Assembly (NCBI GenBank): GCA_904066235.2 | Contig: CAJFCV020000006.1 | Span: forward strand, 3,162,001-3,226,000 | Reading direction: 5' to 3' | Length of the DNA: 64,000 bases | From: Bursaphelenchus xylophilus | Taxonomy: Eukaryota; Nematoda; Chromadorea; Rhabditida; Aphelenchoididae | In this document: positions 33,148 to 42,450 of the stretch, in pieces | Layout: the number at the start of each line of letters is the position of its first letter | Position numbering within the stretch: the first letter of the stretch is position 1 | Notes under the pieces: generated by a model | Seen by the model: only the letters and a program-made list of their open reading frames with translations | What the model was told of the DNA's origin: nothing | Databases searched by the model: none | Program-made: the position numbers and the translations under genes

Positions 33148-33482
33148 GAAATAAGCTGTTTCTTTTGAGGAGGCTATTCGCTCATTTCGGCTAAACTTTG
33201 CGGTCGATTTTCTCGGCCGAGAAGCCCCGTAAACACTTTTGGAAATCAGTTTTATGATCGCAGACGCTTCCCGTTTGAAACCTACTAGGTGCCGTTCCAA
33301 AGTCCGTCTGCGAAAAAAGTGACTTCCCTTGTAAGCTACAGACATAAAAAGTTTTTTGACACGTTGTAATAAGCGTGTTAAAGCAAATGATAACTATTTT
33401 GATTATATAGATCGCTGATATTACAGTAAACTTTGCCGAAAAAGGAAATTTTTCAAAGAGGGTCATTATTTGTTGGACAACC

Positions 33483-33794
33483 TAATAAAATCCCCGAAGA
33501 GCAAAAGGGCGAAACTTTGCTGTTTTACGTTTTCGACCATCAGGAACATTTTTTTTCTTGCAAAATTCGCCCTAAAATATGGCGACGCATTCTTTCGTTT
33601 TGGAAAAGAGAAGATTTTTGAGAAAAGATGCCCTCAAACGAATATGTCGCGCTAATTCATGGAGCTGATCCTCCTGCAAAAGCCACACTGCGCAAAATCA
33701 AAAGGAACCGAACAATTTATTCGTTATATCAGTCTGTCGAGAAAATAATGAGCACAATTCCGCCGATTGTGTCGCTGAAGTGAACGCAATTTAT
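33483..33794. other. No gene
   Basis: Repeat debris. A fragment of the CAGTCTGTCG MITE end occurs near 33729, just before the complete copy. Confidence 0.5.
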
Positions 33795-33932
33795 CAGTCT
33801 GTCGGGAAAATAACGGCGGATCGTCGCGCCTCGGAATCGCTCATCATCGCTTTGCGACTGCAAGCCGCGGCTTGGGATTTAGTGCTGAGACATTTTGCTG
33901 CGACGATCCGCCGTTATTTTCCCGACAGACTG
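33795..33932. mobile_element. Small MITE, CAGTCTGTCGGGAAAATAAC ends
   Basis: 138-bp copy with perfect CAGTCTGTCGGGAAAATAAC inverted ends, related to 14566-14718 and 39941-40093. Confidence 0.85.
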
Positions 33933-33972
33933 AACAATTTTGTCGCGACACAATTCATTTTCCCGGCGGCGA

Positions 33973-34661
33973 TAAGCATGGCTGCAAACCGGGCCAGCCC
34001 GGCCCGGCCGGGCCTGCGGGCCGGGCTTGGAAAATTTGGAAAGCCCGGCGGTTCGGCCCGGAAAAATTTTGCACTAGGCTGGAAAGAAACAAAGCAGGAA
34101 ATGAAGGGAAAATTATGGCACATTTTCGCAAAATGTAAAGAATAATTTAGCAAAACCTATACATAGTGCAATTGCCGCTCGACTATTTTTATAAATTACC
34201 AAGTCGCCACAAATTGTCTTACGACATGGTTACAAAAAATCGTAAAATTTTATGTATAGTCACCGAAATTTTAGCAAAAATATTTTATCACAGATCTTTT
34301 ATCGGATTTGAAAAAACCTACAAGCGTATTGCGTATTTTTGAAAAATTTCCCTTTTCTCTTTTTGCCAGCGTATTAACTATGAGGTCGCACGTTAGAATT
34401 TCCGAAAATTTTTTCAAATTCACTTGAAAATTATTTTTTTTATTTGGGCGAGTGGTAAATAAGGTCACTTTACTTTCGCTATCAGCATTGTGTTCGAAAA
34501 AATGAAAAATTCCATCGAAAAAGCTTATTTTTTACCTTTTTTTCGGGCAAAACTCAGATTTCAAAAAAACCTGAAAATCGAAGCCCGGGGTCGGGCCGAG
34601 AAATTAGTCGGCCCGGCCCGGGCCGGAAAATTTTGGAAAGCCCGGCCCGGAGCCATGCCTA
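33973..34661. mobile_element. hAT-like MITE with GGCCCGG-rich ends, 689 bp
   Basis: Ends TAAGCATGGCT and AGCCATGCCTA are imperfect inverted repeats, flanked by an 8-bp duplication GGCGGCGA (33965-33972 and 34662-34669). Paralogous spacers near 9480, 15724 and 19999 read CCCGGCGGCGATGCG without insert. Subterminal GGCCCGG words and the ATGGC core relate it to the larger element at 16320-19082. Confidence 0.88.
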
Positions 34662-34823
34662 GGCGGCGATGCGATTTCCAATGCGACAGAGTGCTCATCA
34701 TTTTTCCGACAGACTGAATTGCGATGTGTATAAAAATGTGTGTAAAAGTTCTAGATGGTAACATGCAGTTTTCACACAATTCCCAGTTCTTCGTCTAACA
34801 AAATGACCTTTATTAATCAATGG

Positions 34824-37800
34824 TTATTTCTGTTTCACCGGCGCGAATCCCACTCTTTTCCCGGCGAAATCATGAATTTGGCAGTACTGCCGAATAAACG
34901 GATCCCCAAGAAGCCAGAATCCAAAGTCGCCGCCTTGAAGCATAAGCTGACACGTGGCTGGATGGCCAATATTCAACAGCAGCTGTTTGGCCGGCACATG
35001 ATACTCCTGCCCGCCCATTGTGAAGTGCAATACGAAGTCGGAGTTGCAAGGCGCGAAAATGGCCCCATTCTCTTGTGTAGCGCCGATTGCTCTGATAATT
35101 CGTTGAAAATCGGCTTTTGGAGCAATGATCGCCGAAGTCCCGGTGTCAGTAATTGCATCGCCTGGGGCTAATTGGGTGTCTCCAACTGAAAAATTAGAAA
35201 TTTTTGATGACATAAAATTTTGATGATATAGTAACTTCATAGAGGTAGAGCTCGGAGGGAAAAGGTCGGATATTTTTCAAATTTTGTGGATATGATGTGT
35301 ATGGGCCAGCAATCAATTACTAAAAATTTTAGCTCGCAATGTTTAGACACTACCGAGAAAAAAATGTAAGTGGGGATTTGATCTAAAACGTAGGCGGCTT
35401 GACCTAAAACGTAGGGGGCTTTTTCTAAAACGGAGGGGGTTTGTGTTGGACCATACAACATGGATTAATTGTTTGAAATAAATTTTGGGGTTCAGAATGG
35501 ACGAGGGGGGGGGGGGCCTGTACTATCTATAGCCCCGAAGAGGGTCTAATCTTTTTCCAGAAAAATGGAAAAAGATTTTTTGTGACGATGGTGCTATATG
35601 TTACTCAAAACACTTGCTTTTTGTTTCCAAACAGTTTTTAAAATTTTAATTTTCAACATTGTTCGACCAAAAGATCTCGGCTTTTACAGCAACTCGCAAG
35701 CCAAAAATCAGTCAAATATTTGAAGAAAATGCCTTCTAAATTTATACAAAATGTCAGTAAAACATATTCCTTTCTACTTTAACACATTTCTGATTACTTT
35801 TTTCACCCCAAAAATCCACTTACTTCTCGCTCCATCCAACTTGAATTTCCAATGAACTTCATTGGGGATAATATCGACATATCCCTTGACATTGCAACAA
35901 TGCTCTTTGTCATAGTCACCGAAGGTAATAACACCTCCATCCTCACAATTACTATCACATTTCTTCATGTAAACCGTGAAAATTGGCTTGTCCATGAGGC
36001 CCTGTTTGACGGCCTCGTCGAAAATGTTGGTTCCCATTTCGCCGGGGGCGGGGAAGGAGAGTCCGAGGATACCCTCGTCCGTGAATTGCATCCGTTCCCC
36101 GGCGCCGAAAGTCACCTTGTTCTTGAATTTCAATTGTTTTCCGCCTTTGGCGCCGAACTGGAACGGGATTTTGATTTTAAATGTCATTAAGTTTTCGAGA
36201 TGACATTTTGACAAGTTTTAGCAAGACTAAATGAAAAAATTTAATTAATTTTTTTGAATATTCAAATTTTTTTATTGTTCAAATTTTCAGTTATGGGTTA
36301 AAAAACTAATTTTCTGTGCTTTAGGAGGCAGTACATACTAGAATTAAAAAAAATTCTAGACAAAAAGCCTTTTTGAATTTCAAAAAAAAATTCAAAATTT
36401 TCCAAAAAATCCCAAAAAACTCACCGCAAAAACATCCTTGTAATAGGTCCCAATCGCTGATCCTGTTCCATACTCGATTTTAAAAGGATTTCTTGTGTTC
36501 TCCGCCGTCGCTCCAGGAGAATACACATCGGTGTTCGGGCATTTCTTCACTAGCGGACCCGCGGACTTACAGCCCTCCTTCGGCACCCAAAGAATATCGG
36601 ATCCAGTGTCGAAGACGACGTTGAACTCTTGCGGAGGGTCGCCGAGGGTCATGCGGCCCCGGTACTCCACGTCATTGCGGTTGTTGAGACGTTGGCCGTA
36701 CACATCGTAAATTACACTGGACTGGTTGGCTGTAAGTGGAAAAATTACGATTTTTGCGGGTAAAATACGTTTTAGGGAAGGTCTCTATTATTTTTAGAAA
36801 TGAAAGTAGGGGCTGCTAAGCAGAAATTATGCCATGAAAGGAGTTGATTCAGCTACTACTACAGCAGTTGTCAGCGAATTGACAATTTTTTTATATCAAG
36901 TGTAACTTTACGCAGACTCAACAGAATTTGATGAGACCAAGAGCGTTTAAGAGGCTGGGGACACGCTTTAACCCTGTGGAACTGTTTTATTTCATATCAT
37001 CCACAGGCGTGGTAAAAATTTTAAAACAATTTTTTTTGGTGGACGACGAATTGTCAATTTTTTACATTTTGAGGTATAAGATCTCAATAAACCAGCATAC
37101 AAGGACTGCAATAAAAAGTAGTCAATTGCTGGCAATTATAGAAGAGCATAGAACCGGTTTTAGCCCCTTCTATAATCTCCTTCGCCTTCTATGGCTCGGG
37201 CACTTGGGGGTAGACCATGTACAATATAATGACAGCTTAGGGGTCTCAAGGGCCGAAATTATTTGATTTCCGGTATTTAATGGAAGAGTACTGCTTATGT
37301 GTAACATAAGTGCACCAGATTACAACTTGGAGGAGCTAAGGTCAAACATTCGTCAGATAATATTATTTATGGTCATCTAAACCCTGTGTTACTCCCAAAA
37401 ATCGATAATTTTCTTGCCGACAGGGGGCATAGGTTCTCTTAAACTTTCTTTACGGCCAATCTGGCGACATTATACAAATTATTTCATTACCTGTCTGAAC
37501 GCCCTAAAATTTCCTGATGAGATTCTGACGGTCCACTTAATTCATGTGCCACATTAGGCTGATGTGTAAATTAATGATTTTATTGCACGTCTTCTACGTT
37601 TAACTAAGCTTTTTAATGCTTGTAAAAATACCTAAATATGCAAATAAAATATTTTGGAAGTTGCAGACTTTACGAAATATTTTCTGGGTGTTGCAAACCC
37701 GACTTGAAAATTCATGTAAATGCAAATATTTCCCTCTGCATACCTCTTCCATGATGCTGATACTGACATATAAAAGGCATTAAATATTCGTCTTTTAGTG

Positions 37801-39229
37801 TAGTTTGTTCTCAAATATAGAAGGTTGCTCCGACGATCTTCATGCGCGACATTTGTGATTTTTGATACTCTGACCAACAGTATGAAAGGCGATGATTAAC
37901 ATAATTGAGGTAAAAAGGCGCAAGTGTAACCCTTTAGCAGTAATTTTTTGACCTGCCCTTTTGTAGTAAGATGTAGCCGCCCATAAAAACCGGAATATCA
38001 AATAATTTCGGCCTTTGAGACCCCTAAGCTGTCATTATATTGTACATAGTCTACCCCCAAGTGCCCGACCCATAGAAGGCGAAGGAGATTATAGAAGGGC
38101 TGAAACCGATTCTATGCTGTTCTATAATTGCCAGCAACTGATTACTTTCTATTGTAGTCCTTGTATGCCGGTTTATTGAGATCTTATACCTCAAAATGTA
38201 AAAATTGACAATTCGTTGTCCAACAAAAAAAATTGTTTTGAAATTTTTACCACGCCTGCGGCTGATATGAAATAAAACAATTCTACAGCGTTAAAGCGTG
38301 TCTCCCAGCCTCTTAAACGCTCTTGGTCTCATCAAATTCTGTTGAGTCTGCGTAAAGTTACACTCGAAATAAAAAAATTGACAATTCGCTGACAACTACT
38401 GTATATGCATTACTGGCTTTAGGCGATAATAGGATACTCGAGATGCTCTTTCGAATGGCATCGGCAGTTTTTTGATACCTCTTACCAAACCTTACAAGGA
38501 AAGTACTTCTATGGGGTGTGGAGTTACAGGTCGAGATATATATCAAAAAATTCGCAAAAATTTTCTGATTCAGAATGTATAAAAATTAGCTGCCTAATTT
38601 TTTGTTCTATCAGCGAGTTTTATCAATAAACGTTTTTCTCGAGGAAAAAAATCTGCGGCAACAAAAGCGCGCTCGGTCTCTTCCTTCGGAAGAGAGCGGT
38701 GCGGCCGAGTGGATAGAGCGCTGAATTGGAAATCCGAGGGAAACGGGTTCGATTCTTTTTGCCACACTAGAACCCATTTTTTACATTGGAACTACCTTTA
38801 AGGTGTAGTTGTAATCCAATTTGATATTTTAAGGCTTGTCAAGGCCTCAGAATTTATTTTAGCACAAAACAAAATTTTTTATTTGTAAAAACACGGTCAA
38901 AAAGACACTTGCATGGTGTCGCGAGAAAACTTCTGAGGACAAAAACATGTCATCAGACCAAAATTAGGCAGCTAATTTTTATATATTCTGAAGCAGAAAA
39001 TTTTTGCGAATTTTTTGATATATATCTCGACCTGTAACTCCACACCCCATAGAAGTACTTTCCTTGTTAGATCCTGCAATTTTCCACGGGATAGGTACAC
39101 CTTCTCAGCGAAGCGTAGAAAGAGCCCAACTATCGCAAATTCTCATCAAAAATCTTACTCAAAACTCTCTGAACTTCGACCTTGAACGAAGCCGAATACA
39201 CACCACACACCAAGAACAACAGACAGCAT
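34824..39229 (-). CDS. Pepsin-like (A1) aspartic protease, tandem unit zeta
   Basis: Predicted secreted protease. Minus-strand exons: signal exon 39229-39159 (MLSVVLGVWCVFGFVQG), first-domain exon 36729-36425 ([17 protein letters not shown]; flap IEYGTGSAIG), middle exon 36157-35824 (ILGLSFPAPGEMGTN; KPIFTVYMKKC), last exon 35185-34824 (AITDTGTSAIIAP; FWLLGDPFIRQYCQIHD; stop at 34824-34826). Exons of 305, 334 and 362 nt join in phase without stops, and both DTG motifs are canonical, so this is the best candidate for an active copy in the tandem array. AATAAA follows the stop (complement of 34809-34814). Intron 1 has grown to 2.43 kb through two transposon insertions and must also contain the unresolved propeptide exon. 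Confidence 0.78.
35385..35520. repeat. Short CTAAAACGTAGGGGG triplet repeat and G12 run in protease intron 3
   Basis: CTAAAACGTAGGCGGC, CTAAAACGTAGGGGGC and CTAAAACGGAGGGGGT follow one another at ~35380-35435, and a run of 12 G lies at 35505-35516. Both are in or beside intron 3 of the unit-zeta protease. Confidence 0.6.
36862..38401. mobile_element. Foldback element, CAGCAGTTGTCAGCGAATTG ends
   Basis: Arms of about 420 bp (36862-37280 and 37985-38401) are inverted copies with a ~700-bp middle. TA lies outside both ends (36860-36861, 38402-38403). The paralogous intron at 13200-13235 lacks it. No transposase. Located in intron 1 of the unit-zeta protease. Confidence 0.85.
38495..39066. mobile_element. 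PIF/Harbinger-like element B carrying a tRNA-Ser-like sequence
   Basis: 572-bp near-identical sister of element A (6119-6689). TTA flanks both ends (38492-38494, 39067-39069); the uninterrupted site at 26578-26592 reads CCAAACCTTAGATACTG, confirming the duplication. Confidence 0.92.
38699..38767 (+). pseudogene. tRNA-Ser-like sequence (GGA anticodon position) in element B
   Basis: 69 nt as in element A, with GTGCGGC against GCCACAC at the ends (one mismatch), GCCGAGTGGATAGAGCG box A and GGGTTCGATTC box B. The GGA anticodon position is the same, and the anticodon stem is again poorly paired. Confidence 0.62.
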
Positions 39230-39406
39230 CCAGCGGGCCGCGAAATCATTTTGGACGGGGGAATGAGCTTGTTCCGAATCCAAAATCCCACTATTTATGT
39301 CCAAATTGACGTACGAGAAGAAAGACCCATTAAACTTGTTTAAACAGACGCTAAATTTAACCCATGTCCCCAACAGCTACAAGTCAAACTACGCGTGTGC
39401 ATTTGA

Positions 39407-39928
39407 CAAGGAACGTACTTTCAGGGGGGCTCCTACTTTTTGACCGGACATATCTCAAAAAACCAGAAAAAATGTGCTGATCAAGGATATATAAAGATTA
39501 GCTGCCCATGTTAGGTTTTTAGGGGTGAAAATGCTCAAAAAGTGGCTTAATCTCCCTACAAAAGGAGCAGGCGTTCGAAACGATAAAAAGTGTAGTCGGT
39601 CTCTTCCTTCGGATGTGGCCGAGTGGCTAGTGCCGTAGTCTGGGAATCCAGAGCGAGAACGCCGCACGGGTTCAGTTTCCCTTTTAGGCCGAATCAATTT
39701 TTTGAAGTTGAAGGTCTGAAAAATAAATTTTTGTGCCGAGACTGATTTATTACGTCTTAGAAACTCAATAAACATCATTTTAAGCCGAAATAAAAATTTA
39801 GGGTTTGTATAGGACTTTAAGTCAACTTACACGATTGAGTTGCACCCCTAAAAACCTAAAATGGGCAGCTAATTTTTATATATCCTTGATCAGCACATTT
39901 TTTCTGGTTTTTTGAGATAATATCCTAG
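39407..39928. mobile_element. PIF/Harbinger-like element C, diverged, with Ser/Leu-like tRNA relic
   Basis: Left end CAAGGAACGTACTTTCAGG; the right end has lost its terminus (…ATCCTAG). TGA occurs on both sides (39404-39406, 39929-39931), and the paralogous spacer at 26930-26945 reads CATTTGAAATACG. Inner inverted arms share AGCTGCC and ATATATCCTTGATCAGCACA words. Confidence 0.75.
39611..39692 (+). pseudogene. tRNA-Ser/Leu-like sequence in element C
   Basis: GATGTGGCCGAGTGGCTAG box A, an anticodon loop with GGA in the middle (TCTGGGAATCC), a class II-like long variable arm (GCGAGAACGCCGC) and GGGTTCAGTTTCCC box B. The acceptor ends do not pair well. Better preserved variable arm than in elements A and B. 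Confidence 0.6.
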
Positions 39929-39940
39929 TGAAATACGTAT

Positions 39941-40093
39941 CGGTCTGTCGGGAAAAAAACGGCGGATCGTCGCGCCTCGGAGTCGCTCATCATCGCTCTG
40001 CGACTGCAAGCCGCGGCTTGGGATTTGGTGCGCGATAGCGGCGAGGCGAGACATTTTGCTGCGACGATCCACCGTTATTTTCCCGACAGACTG
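39941..40093. mobile_element. Small MITE, CAGTCTGTCGG ends
   Basis: 153-bp copy with inverted ends CGGTCTGTCGGGAAAAAAAC and complement; same length as the copy at 14566-14718. Confidence 0.82.
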
Positions 40094-42450
40094 ATAGGAG
40101 AGGCGGAAATGAGTCGGTTTTTTCGATATGAAAGAATGTTTTAAGGAATATCAGCTTGACCAAGGGGCCAAATACGTGAAGCAAGTACAACATAAAAATT
40201 TGGTGAAACTCGACGTTTCTAGTTCGAAATTTGTTTTACAATAAAGTTAAACGCCTATTCTAGCTTTAGCCATAATTTGGTTTTCAAATATTGAGTTTCA
40301 CGAAGTTTTTATATGTTGTACCTGCTTCACGTATTTGGCCCCTCGGTCAAGCTGCTTTCCTTAAAATTAGTGCTATTTTCATAATTAACCTATTGGCCAG
40401 TCCTAAACCTAGGTCTGTCCATTTCTTGGCGAGTTTGCACAAAAAAAATAGGAAAATCGACTTACATTACCCATGGTACAACAAACATCACAACATTCCA
40501 AAATTTGGTGCTTTATCCGAGCATAAAACGGGAAATCTAGCCATCCAATCGAACGGGGCAGCCTGCTCTTGGTAAAAATTCCCTTTTTGGGCAAATTCCA
40601 TCTTGTCTTCATTCATAAAATAAATCTTGAAGATTGGTTCTTCAAGATATATTTTATTATTTTTTCACCTTTATACGTTCAGATAGTCCCTTCTAGTGCT
40701 CTTCGGGACCAATCGTTTTCCTCCTCGCTAGGCTCTTGTTCGCCGGGCCACACCTGCGGGTAGCTAGAAGAACTACGGAAATTCTGCGGGCATGTTTGGA
40801 AACCAGCCAACATTTGCTTACAACAGGAAATTCAAAGACTTAGTTGGCGGTTAGGTGTTGCAATTAAGTTTCCTGTTTCGCAAATGGCTTGAATACTTAC
40901 AGTAAGGTTAACCAGGAATTTTTAGCACTTTTTGAACCCTCCTTCTATTTTGCGACACCATCTTGCCTTCTCTCTGGCGTCGCGACACTTGAGGGCAACC
41001 ACTTTGCAGCCGATACTTGCCCATTACAACTATTTTCCTACTGTAATCTATGTAGTACATACAGAAGTTTTGCAGTGACACAATTTCATTTGAACCCATC
41101 AGTTGCTTGCAAAGTTACGGAGTTTGCTTTTAAAAAACTGTTTTCTGAATGTGATGTGGAACGACCGAGCTTCGAGGATTTTCCCACGAGGAACGATCTA
41201 TATTTATTCAAATTTGATTGTACTCTCCTACGTGGGGGTTTCCCTATAGAAGGCCTCCATTCCACTGAATAAATCACTTGACCCTTGAGCGTCTCGTCTC
41301 GTTACTGGGTTGTCGGGCCTTTCGACACTGAACTTTTACAAATGTCTGGTTAGCCTTATGCTAACTATTCAAGCCATTTATACACCTGGAATACACGGTG
41401 TTTTTCTAGTTGCCCGAAAATGTGCGTCCGGCTTTTTGCTGACTTTTCCCTGCACTTTCGCGCGAGCTCGCTCCAATTTTCTCGCGCGACACCCGCGACA
41501 AATGTGTCAGGCAGGACTTTATGGGGCGACTAGTAAGAAACAATAAATTTTGGCGTCAGACTCTGCAAAGCCTCCGATCTCAACAACGAAGCCCGTGTGT
41601 CAACAAATAATTTCATGTGTCCCTAGAGTTAATTTTAGGCAAGTGCAGACCTTCGTACCACGAAGCCTTTCTACATCGAATAAATTTATCTGGTCCTCTT
41701 CGACTTGTTGTAGAAAAGGGGAATGCAAAGACCTGTAATTGAAGATGCTATAGCATACTAGCTAGTCTTTGTTGCAAGTTGAACTTGATCGCATTGGGTG
41801 GTCAGTTTTTGGGCGATTGTTTCAACATTCTAACCAGTCGGATGTTTGAATTTACCTTCTCTCGACTGCTCATCGCTTGGCTCGTGTCCGTTACCGCCGA
41901 TCATAAATAGAAATGGACATTCGTTGCTTATCATCATATCTTATAATTACACAGAAGGCATACTGTATTCGCGGACAGTTTATAGTCAGGGTGAGATAAC
42001 ACTTCCGAATTACAAATTGCTTTACATGGTGTTTTACTGTTTTCGTTAAATACCTTTGTGACCGTAACTGAGGCCCGCAAATATTGAATTTTGTCTCCCA
42101 ATTTTTTGGCCGCAAACTTTATATTTTGCCGCAACACAATTCATTTTCTTCGCGGCTATGCAATTTTCGATGCGACAGAGAACTCGTTATTTTCTAATAA
42201 ATCCACAGAAATCAAAACTTGGCCTTGCAATCCCGTTGATCTTCCCCTTTGTTTTCGTTATTCTGCCTCACAACCCGTAGGAATCTTACAAGCCCGACTT
42301 CATTTCGTTGCCCGACCAACTCTCCGAAAACATCTGTTGGGGCTGTCCAAACAATCCCGGCCCTGTTCACTCACTTCCTGACGCAACCGGACATGCAAAT
42401 GTGATGTTGCTGCGGGCGTTCGCGTTCACATTTCGAACACTTATTGCGCC
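40094..42450. other. No gene; decayed protease-unit spacer
   Basis: 40110-40510 is the inverse of 28620-28890. 40680-41060 is a decayed TTGCGGGCA array spacer, and 41110-41450 matches 27890-28080. 41455-41540 retains the CGCGCGACACCCGCGACAAA right end of the CTAGTCGCGAC MITE. 42060-42185 resembles the GCGGCGATGCGATTTCC spacer. This looks like an old, eroded edge of the protease array. No supported ORF. Confidence 0.55.

Larger units (their letters stand above)
32560..33331. mobile_element. PIF/Harbinger-like element D inside mariner, two tRNA-like copies
   Basis: Inverted ends CAAGGGAAGTCACTTTTTTC, flanked by TAA (32557-32559 and 33332-33334). Its first ten bases match the ends of elements A, B, C and E. 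Arms of about 230 bp each carry one tRNA-like sequence, at 32750-32819 (+) and 33075-33147 (-). It splits the mariner coding remnant near the transposase C-terminus. Confidence 0.85.
31465..33482 (+). mobile_element. Mariner transposon fossil with degraded transposase
   Basis: A 27-bp inverted end starting GGTTGTCCAACAAATAATGA is found at both ends. Removing the 772-bp element nested inside leaves about 1.24 kb, the usual mariner length. Translated pieces in order match mariner transposase: FLDQIVAYDENRVYYDN (region of the first catalytic Asp), a degenerate PRPAYLPKLAYTYHH where the conserved YSPDLAPxDYH block should be, ARFISGREFDNQDALEKAF, and an end reading FLTRCNKRVKANDNYFDY. Several stops and frame changes make it inactive. 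Confidence 0.85.
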
